A DNA stretch of 64,000 nucleotides. It comes from Shimazuella kribbensis DSM 45090 (lineage in GTDB: Bacteria > Bacillota > Bacilli > Thermoactinomycetales > Thermoactinomycetaceae). The translations under genes and the position numbers were made by a program. Of this stretch, positions 53,276 through 62,960 are shown piece by piece. The stretch is from assembly GCF_000428065.1 (NCBI RefSeq), contig NZ_ATZF01000006.1:62001-126000 (forward strand), in the 5' to 3' direction. Each line of letters opens with the position of its first letter. Positions within the stretch are counted from its first letter, which is position 1. Below the pieces are notes generated by a model. It was not told where the DNA came from and did not search any database. It was given only the letters and a program-made list of their open reading frames with translations.

Positions 53276-54514
53276 TTAAACTCCGATCTCTACTGTTTCT
53301 AACCTATTTTCATGATCCCACTCTACTCGACTTGTAAACCATTCACAAATCTCTACGGTACGAGCTTTTAATCCTTCTTCCGTTTCACTCTCAAATATCA
53401 TGTATGCATAGGGATAATCATAATTCACATCTTTTGGATATTCTTGTCCGACTTTTCCTAAAAGTTGATAGTCTACGACCCAGTCCGGCGGATTATCGAT
53501 CGGCAGGGAGACGATACGGCCTTCTTTGGGTGTAAAATAGACAAACCCATACAATTTTTCTGGATTGTGATTTTCCCCATCATTTGGCAAATGGATAGGT
53601 GTTTCTACATGAATTTGAAACATCAATTTAACCAAATCTACGTCGTACGTATAATCGATACAATGAGGAAGATGGCTGCCTGGACAGCGACATGCAATTT
53701 CACATAACACAATGTCGTCATCAACAGTATGAAATAACTCAGCATGAAATACTGCATGTTTTGGAGTATCTAATGCTTGAATCATCTTTTTCGTATATGC
53801 TATCAATCGTTTGGATAATGGATTTGTTGGATGAAGAATCCAATTCCCATTGATCCCACTACTATCTAGATCAATTAAGTTTCCACCTACATACTCACTT
53901 GTACTAATAAATACTACTTCATCGTTTATCACGACTCCGTCGACTGTATATAGTGTACCTTCGATGTATTCTTCTGCCTCATATCCCAAAAAAATGGGCT
54001 TACTTCGTAGATAGTCGTCCAAATCATGCTCGCTCCAAAGAACCTTTACACCAATCGAACCAAATGCAGAAAGGGGCTTCAGTAGAACAGGAAAACCATT
54101 TTCATCAATAAAGGAAAGTAAATCCATCTCATCATGTAACCTGCGATATCGTGGTACACGAAGTCCTCCAGCTTTTACTTTGTCTTTCATATAGACTTTG
54201 TCACGATATTGCAAAGCACTGTCGCTACTCTGTAGACCTTCTATATTCAAATGTTCTCTTAACTTCGCAGATCGAATCATATCTAATTCTGTAGGGCCGA
54301 TAATTTTACGAAATGTATGTTTCTTATGTAACTGCATAGCCCTACGCATCACCATGGGATTACTCCAAAAATCAGAAAATGTTTCAATATAAGCAAATTT
54401 GTCTTTTAGAAAGAAATCTACAATTTCATCACTTGTTAATAGAAATAGTTCCTCTCCTAGTGATTCATACCAATCATGTACTGCAAATTTCCTTGCACAG
54501 AGGACTAATATCAT
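53276..54514 (-). CDS. ATP-grasp ligase, paralogue 2
   Basis: About 412 residues. N-terminal pre-ATP-grasp region (IGPTELDMIRSAKLREHLNIEG, YRDKVYMKDKVKAGGLRVPRYRRL), the ATP-binding FPVLLKPLSAFGSIGVKVL, EEYIEGTLYTVDGVV, and metal ligands in HAELFHTVDDDIVLCEIACRCPG. Typical of carboxylate-amine ligases that join amino acids. Same fold and order as the upstream gene; about 20 bp between them. Start at an ATG with GGAAA upstream; a TTG 12 nt before is possible. Confidence 0.85.
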   Translation of the reverse strand: MILVLCARKFAVHDWYESLGEELFLLTSDEIVDFFLKDKFAYIETFSDFWSNPMVMRRAMQLHKKHTFRKIIGPTELDMIRSAKLREHLNIEGLQSSDSALQYRDKVYMKDKVKAGGLRVPRYRRLHDEMDLLSFIDENGFPVLLKPLSAFGSIGVKVLWSEHDLDDYLRSKPIFLGYEAEEYIEGTLYTVDGVVINDEVVFISTSEYVGGNLIDLDSSGINGNWILHPTNPLSKRLIAYTKKMIQALDTPKHAVFHAELFHTVDDDIVLCEIACRCPGSHLPHCIDYTYDVDLVKLMFQIHVETPIHLPNDGENHNPEKLYGFVYFTPKEGRIVSLPIDNPPDWVVDYQLLGKVGQEYPKDVNYDYPYAYMIFESETEEGLKARTVEICEWFTSRVEWDHENRLETVEIGV

Positions 54515-54547
54515 CTTGTTTTCCAACTTTCTATTTTTATTATGAGA

Positions 54548-55765
54548 TTACTGTAAATCCCATGAAACTTGTGATGTAAACCATTGACATACGTTTTGGA
54601 TTCGTTTTTTTAATTGTAGTTCGGACGGAGCTTCGAGTAACATATGAGCAATTCTCCCAAAAGCATAAGAATCTTTTGCAAAAGACTGACCTACTTTTCC
54701 AAAAACACAGTATTCAAAGACACCCTCTGGAGGATCTCCTTCTGGAAGAGACAAAAGCTTACCTTGTTCACCATTAAAATAAAGCCATGCTGATAAGCGT
54801 GATGGTGTATGATTTTCTCCATTATTAGAAAAAGAATAGGGAGCACCCGCCTGCAATTGTACATGTGCTTGTGTCATATCAATTCCAAACGTATGGTAAG
54901 CACTTGGTGCGATATGAGCTCCACAAGGCCTACTCGCTATTTCACATAAAACAATATCATCCTCTTGTGTATAAAAAATCTCGGCATGAAATGCTGTATC
55001 CGAGGGAGTTTCTAGAGCCTCTATGACTTTTTTACAGTAAGCGGTCATTCTCTTGAACAATGGATTTTGTGGGTGCAACTGAAAACTTCCTGTGATCCCA
55101 CTATGGTCCAGATCAATAAAGTTCCCTCCTACTGCTTCGGAGACACAAATAAATGCAATTTCTCCATCTTTCACAATCCCATCTACGGTGTGCAGCGTGC
55201 CATTTATAAATTCCTCTACTTCCAAATTAGATAAATCTGGTTTCTGTTTTATAAAATCATCTAGTTCTTCTTCTGTATGAAGAATCGTAGTTCCAATTGA
55301 TCCAAAACCATCTATGGGCTTTACTATCACAGGATATCTGTTGCTATCCAAAAAAGTATGCAAATCTACTATATCGTTGATTCTGTTATACTTCGGCACA
55401 CGCAACCCCGATTCTGCAACTTTGTCTTTCATTGTTACTTTATCTCTGTAATTCATTGCGCTTTGTATATGCTGACCATCAATATGAAAGTATTCACGCA
55501 ATTTTGCTGCCAAAACAATATCCCCTTCAAAAGCGGCAACTACTTTACGAAAGGAATAGGTGCGATGCAACTGGATGGCACGATGATAAACAAGCGGATG
55601 ATGCAAATAATTGTCAATGATCTCCATATGAGCAAATGCATCCTTTGGATAAGAAGATGCAGTTTCCCTACTTGTAATGAGTACTAGAGGTTCGTCTAAT
55701 GATGCAAATAATTTTTCATATGGCGTTCGCTCATGAGGAGCGAAATTAAGAATTAAAATACTCAT
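54548..55765 (-). CDS. ATP-grasp ligase, paralogue 1
   Basis: 405 residues, ATG with GGCGGTG upstream. Sequence layout matches its downstream paralogue: FEGDIVLAAKLREYFHIDG, YRDKVTMKDKVAESGLRVPKYNRI, YPVIVKPIDGFGSIGTTIL, EEFINGTLHTVDGIV, HAEIFYTQEDDIVLCEIASRPCGAH. Both keep the ATP and metal motifs, so both should be active. First gene of the operon, read from a long AT-rich upstream region. The acceptor amino acids cannot be read from sequence. Confidence 0.85.
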   Translation of the reverse strand: MSILILNFAPHERTPYEKLFASLDEPLVLITSRETASSYPKDAFAHMEIIDNYLHHPLVYHRAIQLHRTYSFRKVVAAFEGDIVLAAKLREYFHIDGQHIQSAMNYRDKVTMKDKVAESGLRVPKYNRINDIVDLHTFLDSNRYPVIVKPIDGFGSIGTTILHTEEELDDFIKQKPDLSNLEVEEFINGTLHTVDGIVKDGEIAFICVSEAVGGNFIDLDHSGITGSFQLHPQNPLFKRMTAYCKKVIEALETPSDTAFHAEIFYTQEDDIVLCEIASRPCGAHIAPSAYHTFGIDMTQAHVQLQAGAPYSFSNNGENHTPSRLSAWLYFNGEQGKLLSLPEGDPPEGVFEYCVFGKVGQSFAKDSYAFGRIAHMLLEAPSELQLKKRIQNVCQWFTSQVSWDLQ

Positions 55766-56370
55766 TGTACACCGCCTGTTTTTTTCAAAATAATAGTAAA
55801 TATTTTACTAATTTAGGGTAGAAATTGGTATAAATACCCAGTTATCATCCTTCCTATTAGACACCATTATAAAAAAATAACATTGTATTCGCAATCGCAT
55901 TTATTGAAAATTAATCAGTTTTTATATTTTATTCTTTATATTTATAACAAAAATATAATAGTAACCTATACTCGGATCTATATTTCGAACATGTTTTATT
56001 TTTCAATAAAGTACTTATTATTCCTAGTTAATTATATAACTTTGACAAACAGGATCTCCCTGGTTCATTAGAATCGTGAGTTTCGGGCACTTCTTTTGAT
56101 AATCCAAAATATAAAAATGGATTATAATTCTATTTTATGTATTTTATTTGTATTTTCTTCCCATCCTAAACCTTAAAAATATTGTTTACCTTTCCTATCA
56201 TAAATTGTATAATTCATATATTTATAAGAAATAGTTAAGCGATAATATTAAATAAATTTATTAAATATGGTAGGATCAAAAATATTAGAATAGACAAAAT
56301 GGAAGTAATTTATCTATTTTTTAAACAATTCTACTTTTTTTTCTAAAAAATATTGAAATGAGGTACATCC
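55766..56370. other. Very AT-rich divergent intergenic region
   Basis: About 600 bp, one of the most AT-rich parts of the window. No gene, RNA or strong repeat seen; short A/T tracts only. Carries the promoters for the ATP-grasp operon (minus) and rarD (plus). Confidence 0.4.
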
Positions 56371-57294
56371 ATGTCATCACATCTGAAAGACGATCGAGTC
56401 GGTATGTGGTATGCTGTCGCAGCTTATATATCTTGGGGAATTCTTCCTATATATTGGCACTTTCTAGAACAAATTCCCTCTCTCCAAATACTAGCTCATC
56501 GATTTATTTGGTCTTTTTTATTTGTCGCAATTTTAATAACAATGAGGAAACAATGGCCTCAAATAAAAGAGGTCTTCACTAGTGTAAAAACTGTATCAAT
56601 GGTTTTAGCTGGAGCAGTTTTTATGTGTGCCAATTGGTTTATATATATCTGGTCTGTAACAAATGGACATGTGATTGAATCCAGTTTGGGATACTATATT
56701 AATCCTTTGATCAGCATAGCTTTTGGAATGTTATTTTTTAAAGAACGACTGAACCTTTGGCAAACCGTCTCCTTATGTCTAGCTTCGATTAGTGTGATTA
56801 TTCTAACTATTAACTATGGTCAGATTCCTTGGGTTTCTCTTTCTCTCGCACTTACTTTTGCTTTATATGGTCTATTTAAAAAAGTAGTCCATGTAGGTCC
56901 AGTCGTCTCTCTCGCTTTGGAAACGATTATGATGATTCCAGTTGCAATTGCTTATTTGGGTTTTGTAGAATTCAACGGGACAGGCTCATTGGGTCATGTT
57001 TCTCCTTTCGTGATGATTCTACTTATTTGCTCTGGCGTGTTGACTGCCTTACCACTTCTCTGGTTTGGGATCGGACAAAAAAGAGTTTCGATGTTTACCA
57101 TGGGATTTTTGCAATACATTGCACCAACCATTAACTTGATCTTAGGGATCTTCTTCTTCCATGAATCATTTACAACCGTGGAATTTGTGAGTTTTAGTTT
57201 CATTTGGTTAGCTCTCATCGTCTTTACATTCTCTCGCATGAAATTTATGAGAATTCCTATAAAGGAAGAGGAGCTCATAAAAGAAAACACCTAA
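56371..57294 (+). CDS. rarD: RarD-type EamA/DMT transporter
   Basis: 307 residues, 10 hydrophobic helices. GMWYAVAAYISWGILPIYWHFLEQIPSLQILAHRFIWS is the RarD signature; NWFIYIWSVTNGHVIESSLGYYINPL and the second EamA repeat follow. GAGGT 6 nt before the ATG. Function in transport is not well known. Confidence 0.9.
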   Translation: MSSHLKDDRVGMWYAVAAYISWGILPIYWHFLEQIPSLQILAHRFIWSFLFVAILITMRKQWPQIKEVFTSVKTVSMVLAGAVFMCANWFIYIWSVTNGHVIESSLGYYINPLISIAFGMLFFKERLNLWQTVSLCLASISVIILTINYGQIPWVSLSLALTFALYGLFKKVVHVGPVVSLALETIMMIPVAIAYLGFVEFNGTGSLGHVSPFVMILLICSGVLTALPLLWFGIGQKRVSMFTMGFLQYIAPTINLILGIFFFHESFTTVEFVSFSFIWLALIVFTFSRMKFMRIPIKEEELIKENT

Positions 57295-57414
57295 AAACTC
57301 AGCTGTTTTAGCCGGCGTTGCATGACGAATCAATTGGATATTCATCGAGATGCCTCCTTTTTGTTTATAAAACCTTTTGACTTCTCTTTACTTGGTACTC
57401 CTATAAATGTTGGA

Positions 57415-57440
57415 TGGCTGGTGTATTCCTACACCAGCCA
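57415..57440. terminator. Perfect hairpin between rarD and the MFS gene
   Basis: TGGCTGGTGTA / TACACCAGCCA with a 4-nt loop. No T run; probably a terminator aided by pausing, convergent position. Confidence 0.6.
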
Positions 57441-57463
57441 CTGAGGTTTATGATCTCTTTTTC

Positions 57464-58645
57464 TTATCTATTTTTTCTTATCCCCAGATACAGGAGAAAC
57501 AGAATGAGGGAACTAATCGGGAAACCGATGAGCAATCCCAACGAGTTTTCATATCCTTGCTGCACCGCTTCATTTGCGAAAAGCCATTTTGCAAGTGCAG
57601 GCATGAGTTCGAAGCAGACGATGGAAAAAGTGGCAAAGGCAGCACCGATCATTTCTGGCTTCATTTGACGTTTTAGCATGTCAAAGAACAGAATAATGGC
57701 AATACCATAACCCAATCCAATCATCAGCACAGCCCCGTAGGCAAGAAAATCTCGCCCCTTCCACAACATGATCGTTCCACTAATGACCATGCTCATAGCG
57801 AAGATCATGCTAGTCTGTGTTCGAGCTGTCATGTAGCCGGCACACACTCTTCCCAATACGATGGCAAGCGTGATACCAATCGTCACTACAACCAAGAACA
57901 GCTCTTTTTCTTTGGACAACGGCTCACTGTAGGTGGTTACCACCGCAAAGACAGCAGCAATACCTCCTGCCATAACACCGTAAGGAATGGCAGCCAAAAC
58001 GAAAAAGCTCCACCATTTCGGTTTGTCACCTTGCAGGAGAAAAATCTCCTTCTTTTTGCTGATAAAGAGACTCAACCAGATGTACAATACCATCGTGACG
58101 AATGCCACCAGCATGTACATCATATGGAAGGGAATCTGTTCCATTAGAAACAAGCCGCTATAACCGATCGCGAAGATACTGATGGTACCAGCTACTGAGT
58201 AGTAGCCCATCCCTTTCGCAAACTGCTGCTCTGGCACATCCGATTTTCTCGGAGCAGTGCTCTCCAGTACTTTGGCAACCAAGGAATCGCTAAAGGAAAA
58301 CGTTACTCCTTGAACCATTCCTTGTACCACTCGAAGCCCCAAGAAAAGTGCTGGCACACTGACGACTCCATACATCAAAGTCGTAATGACCAACATGAAA
58401 ATGCATGCATGGAGTGCATAAAGGTTGTTTACTCGACTGAGCAGCCATCCGCCTAGCACACGCCCGAACACCATGCCAATGAGGTATAGAGAGCTCATCA
58501 ATCCAAGCTCTCGCTCCCATTCTCGCTCTTCCACAAGGATAGGTATGGTCATATTTCCAAGGAACATCAGCCCGCAGGTGAGAAAGTTCACACCTACAAA
58601 CGGATAAAAAACGATTGGGAATGACCAATTCCGTTGAGAAAACAT
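57464..58645 (-). CDS. MFS transporter, GC-rich, probably acquired
   Basis: 393 residues from the ATG with AAAGGAAA upstream. 12 segments; LMSSLYLIGMVFGRVLGGWLLSRVNNLYALHA (motif A) and GLRVVQGMVQGVTFSFSDSLVAKVL. Base composition is GC-richer than rarD and nfi on each side. Substrate unknown; no linked biosynthetic gene. Confidence 0.82.
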   Translation of the reverse strand: MFSQRNWSFPIVFYPFVGVNFLTCGLMFLGNMTIPILVEEREWERELGLMSSLYLIGMVFGRVLGGWLLSRVNNLYALHACIFMLVITTLMYGVVSVPALFLGLRVVQGMVQGVTFSFSDSLVAKVLESTAPRKSDVPEQQFAKGMGYYSVAGTISIFAIGYSGLFLMEQIPFHMMYMLVAFVTMVLYIWLSLFISKKKEIFLLQGDKPKWWSFFVLAAIPYGVMAGGIAAVFAVVTTYSEPLSKEKELFLVVVTIGITLAIVLGRVCAGYMTARTQTSMIFAMSMVISGTIMLWKGRDFLAYGAVLMIGLGYGIAIILFFDMLKRQMKPEMIGAAFATFSIVCFELMPALAKWLFANEAVQQGYENSLGLLIGFPISSLILFLLYLGIRKNR

Positions 58646-58727
58646 ACGTTTCCTTTCCATCTGCTGTTTTCTGTAAGTCTATTATATCGGATTTGTGTGA
58701 AAAACGGATACCATTCTCAATTTCAAA

Positions 58728-59417
58728 TCAAACCTCTTCGTCACCCCTATGCTCTCGTAAAATCTTTCGAGAATAAATATCTGCTTGTCTTACAATTTCA
58801 GGTATACGGCTAATGTTGCCCACTTGCTCTAAACTTAACCGAATAGCATCTTCTAAAGTTATATAGTTCCCAATGGAAACATAGACTGGCTTTACATTGG
58901 TTTGTGTTCGTACTATAGCCCCAATAACCTCTTGGTGATCGCGAATCAATTGATAATCTCCCTGATTCCCCCCCAATTCTTCATGTTCTCCTAACAGATA
59001 AGTTTTGGCTATACCAATTGTTGGTTTTTGTAGAAAAAACGAGGCATGAGTGGCAATACCCATCCTTCTTGGATGCAACATTCCATTCCCATCGAAAAAA
59101 ACAACTTCTGGTTCGATTGCGAGCTTCTCCCATGCTTTCAAAATAAGCGGAAGTTCACGAAAGGCAAGCATTCCCGGAATATAAGGTTCATTTACTGTTT
59201 CACAATGAGAAACGATTTCTAAGATTTCTTTTGATTGATGATTCATAATCACGATGATTGCTGCTGCTTGATCCGATTGATACGCAAGATCAATCCCACA
59301 AACAATACTTGGTGTATGGGAGTGAGGTGAAAATACAATCTGTTTAGCAAATTCTGTTTGTATTTGTTTCTTTTGTTCATCCTTTACAGGGAAAGTATGT
59401 ATTCTTTCGTATTTCAT
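58728..59417 (-). CDS. nfi: Endonuclease V
   Basis: 229 residues. Cleaves DNA beside deaminated bases such as inosine. Motifs: GIDLAYQSDQAAAIIVI (catalytic Asp), NEPYIPGMLAFRELP (wedge PYIP motif), VVFFDGNGMLHPRRMGIATH (catalytic Asp and His), GAIVRTQTNVKPVYVSIGN. Length and motif spacing are normal. Start ATG follows GGAGG a short distance upstream. Single gene. Confidence 0.94.
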   Translation of the reverse strand: MKYERIHTFPVKDEQKKQIQTEFAKQIVFSPHSHTPSIVCGIDLAYQSDQAAAIIVIMNHQSKEILEIVSHCETVNEPYIPGMLAFRELPLILKAWEKLAIEPEVVFFDGNGMLHPRRMGIATHASFFLQKPTIGIAKTYLLGEHEELGGNQGDYQLIRDHQEVIGAIVRTQTNVKPVYVSIGNYITLEDAIRLSLEQVGNISRIPEIVRQADIYSRKILREHRGDEEV

Positions 59418-59522
59418 ATGTCCTCCGCTAAATTCATTCTGTCTTTATTTCATTTTATACTACCAAGAATTGAAAATGTGGATTCTTCAACTATCTCATA
59501 CTCCCTCAGACAATTTCATTTT

Positions 59523-59561
59523 AAAAAAATGCTCTCTTGATTCTATTGAATCAAGAGAGCA
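59523..59561 (-). terminator. Terminator of the immune inhibitor A gene
   Basis: TGCTCTCTTGATTC / GAATCAAGAGAGCA perfect 14-bp stem, 4-nt loop, seven T on the minus strand. Confidence 0.93.
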
Positions 59562-59569
59562 CCCATTTT

Positions 59570-61789
59570 CTATTGCAGACCACCTAAAGTCACCCAAACT
59601 TGTTTTTGATCTTTCCTCACTTTATTTAATTTGATCGATACACCGTGTTTTGGAAGAATTTTTCCTCCATCTGGATTAAAAGGACTACTATAATCTTGTT
59701 GATCTGAAAATCGAGTGATACCTGTTTTGGATTTATATTTCATATGAACACCACCAAATTGAATATCAATTGGGGAAGTTGGATGAATATGAAAAGCTGC
59801 ATCGTTTACTTGATAGCGTGTAGACCCAACTTTCCCATCACTCCAATAATGCCCAATTTGATGAGCATCCACTACACCTAAGAACCCCTCACCTGGATGG
59901 AATCCTGTTTGATTGTCTTCTCCAAAGCTGCCATCATAGTACCAAACTAACATTCCTGAATCGTAACTTAACAAGTTTTTCTCTCTTCGAATATGGGCCA
60001 AGCCTTTATCCACTCCATGATGGGTTCTCCACTCAATCAAATAATAGTTGGGATAAGCGACAGGTGAACCATCGAAAACCTGAAAGCCTTCTAAGGTAAA
60101 ACGAGGCTCCCCTTCAGCATCATCTGCGAGAACAGGTTGTTCATCTGCTAACACCTGTATATTATCGACATAGAATCCTTCTAACACTGATCCTACATCT
60201 GTCACATAATGAAATGCCAACCGAACCCGATGACCAACCATAGAAGACAAATCTAAATTTTTCTGCACCCATTTTTTATCCGTCTTCCCTGTAAAAGATG
60301 CAATTTGCTTAGGCTCTTGCCTGTCATCTATGTATGCTTCTACATATAAAAAATCATAACCCGATTCGATTTCATACCATGTATCAAAAGTTAGTTTTGC
60401 TGAATTGTTTTTCGTTAAATCTATCGTTGGCGAAACTAGTTTCGTATGAAGCATGTTCCCTTTGGTAGAATAGTAAGATTTTTTCCCTAATGGTTGAAGA
60501 GGTGGAGAAATAACGCGATCTGGTAAATCTACTTTGATCATTTTCCCTTTTCTAGAATAAGCTACTGCTTCTCGAATCGGTAATGTTCGTGGATTTTGTA
60601 AATCTTCCAATTTAAAGGACTTGGGAACAGCCCAATTGCCACCATAGACACTCGCAAAATACAATTTATCCCATGGACTTAAACCAGAAGGCTCTGTATC
60701 TGGAATCACCCCTGTCCAACTACCATATGACATCAAAGACCATGCCTCTACAGGTGAACCTGTACCTGTATATCCTGTGTCATATTCGTCTGGCAACCCT
60801 AAGTTGTGTGCATACTCATGTGTAAAAACTCCCGTTGCTCCATCTTCTGGTTGAATAATATAATCATAGGCTTTTAAGGTCGTACCAGGAATCGGTCTTG
60901 GTTCAGGTCCTATTACAGATCGATGAGACCAAATCGAGTTATCTCCACCACCTGCTTCTTCCCCTTTCCCTGCGTGAACAACAAATAAATTATCGAGTAA
61001 TCCATCTGCTTCCATCACATTTTCGTCGTCATCTAAGTCATAAGGATCACGTTGATCATACATCGCTTCTTTTCCAGCAATTTTACTACCTACACTTTGT
61101 AATGTTTCTTCTATTAGTTCCGTAGGATTGATATCATTTTGTGTATAATCTTCAGTTTTATGATGAGCTCCATAGTAGGCAGCAGGCTGTTTGGCTAGAC
61201 TCCATTTGGTCACAACCCCATCCAAAGTCCAAGTCCCAGCAGACTGTTGCTGATAATATTGATGTGCAGTGATTAATTTCTTTTCATTCGACATGGTATA
61301 TCCATTTTTACCAAAAAGTAGATTTTTGTAATGCTCAGGATTGAAATCTTTTGTCCAAAAACTACGGTCATCAGAAAAATTTATTTGATTGTGGAGTTGA
61401 TCAGGAAACTCGATTAATGCAACGACTGCATTATCTTGATGAGGGAACGAAGGAAGATCTGTTTGCTCGGAAAGTTTATGTACACGCTGGATCACTTTTT
61501 GTCGCAACTTTTGTTGTTGAAGGTATACCTTTTCCCCAAAAGTGCTCGTTGTATCTATACCATCTGTTAAAAAGAATGGATTTTGCCTTTGCTCCAATTC
61601 CTGTTTGACGATTTTATCTATTTGTTCAGGAGTAGTAGAAGCTTTGATTTTCCCTTTTTTACGTAGGTATGTGATATAGCCTTCTTGATGGACTAATCCC
61701 TTATCCATATACATAAACTTCTTTTGTTTTTGTTCTTTTGCTTCAACATCGTGATGCAATATAAATGGCAAACAAGCGCAGCTTAGCAA
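59570..61789 (-). CDS. M6-family secreted metalloprotease (immune inhibitor A)
   Basis: 739 residues as written. Zinc site HEYAHNLGLPDEYDTGYTGTGSPVEAWSLMSYG (about residue 335), preceded by the InhA N-terminal domain and followed by an MAM/jelly-roll region and a C-terminal beta domain. The TTG at 61789 has no ribosome site and would cut the signal peptide. In-frame upstream, GAGGTGG lies 7 nt before an ATA at 61834; from there FVSNRRWKIVLCFILLSCACLPFILHH makes a full signal peptide. The true start is therefore probably that ATA or a mutated ATG. Confidence 0.88.
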   Translation of the reverse strand: MLSCACLPFILHHDVEAKEQKQKKFMYMDKGLVHQEGYITYLRKKGKIKASTTPEQIDKIVKQELEQRQNPFFLTDGIDTTSTFGEKVYLQQQKLRQKVIQRVHKLSEQTDLPSFPHQDNAVVALIEFPDQLHNQINFSDDRSFWTKDFNPEHYKNLLFGKNGYTMSNEKKLITAHQYYQQQSAGTWTLDGVVTKWSLAKQPAAYYGAHHKTEDYTQNDINPTELIEETLQSVGSKIAGKEAMYDQRDPYDLDDDENVMEADGLLDNLFVVHAGKGEEAGGGDNSIWSHRSVIGPEPRPIPGTTLKAYDYIIQPEDGATGVFTHEYAHNLGLPDEYDTGYTGTGSPVEAWSLMSYGSWTGVIPDTEPSGLSPWDKLYFASVYGGNWAVPKSFKLEDLQNPRTLPIREAVAYSRKGKMIKVDLPDRVISPPLQPLGKKSYYSTKGNMLHTKLVSPTIDLTKNNSAKLTFDTWYEIESGYDFLYVEAYIDDRQEPKQIASFTGKTDKKWVQKNLDLSSMVGHRVRLAFHYVTDVGSVLEGFYVDNIQVLADEQPVLADDAEGEPRFTLEGFQVFDGSPVAYPNYYLIEWRTHHGVDKGLAHIRREKNLLSYDSGMLVWYYDGSFGEDNQTGFHPGEGFLGVVDAHQIGHYWSDGKVGSTRYQVNDAAFHIHPTSPIDIQFGGVHMKYKSKTGITRFSDQQDYSSPFNPDGGKILPKHGVSIKLNKVRKDQKQVWVTLGGLQ

Positions 61790-61859
61790 AATGAAACAAA
61801 GTACGATCTTCCATCTCCGATTAGAAACAAATATAGAAAAACCACCTCTTTATATGTTC

Positions 61860-62384
61860 AACATTGGCTAGGTGGGAACGAGAGAAGATTCGATTGGATT
61901 TATTACAATATTTCATTTATTTATTATAAAATTAGCATCCTCTCTTCTTTTTCCATAATAGCGCATATAAAATATAACATAAATTTACAATTTTTCAAAC
62001 TCAAAGCTTATGAAGGGTAACATCATTTGGCAATCTACTCATCCAAATAACTACGGCGGTGACAACAAAGCTGTCACCGCCGCTATGCATGATCCAATTT
62101 CATGCATTTTGGATTCGATCAACCCTTTGCTCTTGGCGAGTTCTGATTCGCCTTGATTGCTCGAGTAGGTCGATATGAGCAAAGGGTTTACAAGTTTGTC
62201 CAAATTACTTATACCAGACACACATTTGCTCGGTTTAAAGCTTTCGATACAATTAAGGATATGATGGGGAAGAGCTGAAATCTCTCCTATACACGAAGTT
62301 GCAAATTTCACTTTGACTTGTCTGTTTTCATTTTAAATAAGATAAATAAAAAAACCTCCCTCATATAACAGGGAGGATAAAATC
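61860..62384. other. Intergenic region with a GC hairpin and two unconvincing small frames
   Basis: A perfect hairpin CGGCGGTGACA / TGTCACCGCCG sits at 62055-62083 in locally GC-richer DNA. Plus frame MKGNIIWQSTHPNNYGG... (62010-62146, 48 codons) and an 86-codon minus frame (62051-62311) overlap it; neither has a good ribosome site. Confidence 0.4.
62348..62376 (-). terminator. Terminator of the pyr operon
   Basis: CCTCCC / GGGAGG stem, 10-nt loop, seven T on the minus strand, 9 nt after pyrE. Confidence 0.9.
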
Positions 62385-62960
62385 TTATTTTTTATGCCGG
62401 CTACCTGGTTTTACAACAGGAACTCCATCTTTACAGAAAGGACAGTCTTCTGCTGGATAGCTCTCGATTTGTACTGCTTTTAGTGCGCGATATGTTACAT
62501 CAAATGGATTTTCACCCTTGGTACGATCTACTAGTGATCCTACTCCGATGATCTTCGCTTCTCTTTCTTCTAACAAAGCAATGACTTCCTTTACAGAACC
62601 GCCTGTTGTCACTACATCTTCAATGACGAGGACTCGTTCCCCAGCTTCTACTTCAAAGCCTCGTCGAATCTGCATTTCACCTTCTTTACGTTCAGCAAAG
62701 ATACAGCGTACTCCTAATGCACTCGCTACTTCATGCGCGATGATGACTCCACCTAAAGCAGGGCCCACAACAAGATCAATTTGTTGATCTTCAAAAAGTT
62801 TAGCAACGGCAATTCCTGCTTCCTTTGCCTCCGCAGGGTATTGAAGCAATTGAGCCATTTGCATATATTGGTCGCTGTGACGACCAGAAGATAATAAGAA
62901 GTGGCCTTTTTTCAATACTCCTGTCCGCTCGATTGCGGCTTCTAATGTCCAATTGCTCAT
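62385..62960 (-). CDS. pyrE: Orotate phosphoribosyltransferase
   Basis: 191 residues. Makes OMP from orotate and PRPP. GHFLLSSGRHSDQYMQ, VVGPALGGVIIAHEVA and the PRPP loop RVLVIEDVVTTGGSVKEVIALL are present; the C-terminal CPFCKDG motif occurs in the longer Gram-positive type. Overlaps pyrF by 4 bp. Last gene of the operon. Confidence 0.96.
   Translation of the reverse strand: MSNWTLEAAIERTGVLKKGHFLLSSGRHSDQYMQMAQLLQYPAEAKEAGIAVAKLFEDQQIDLVVGPALGGVIIAHEVASALGVRCIFAERKEGEMQIRRGFEVEAGERVLVIEDVVTTGGSVKEVIALLEEREAKIIGVGSLVDRTKGENPFDVTYRALKAVQIESYPAEDCPFCKDGVPVVKPGSRHKK

Noticed and set aside
62051-62311. 86-codon minus-strand frame and overlapping 48-codon plus-strand frame near a GC hairpin
   Set aside because: Neither has a ribosome site, they overlap each other, and the 3' end of one is simply the hairpin.
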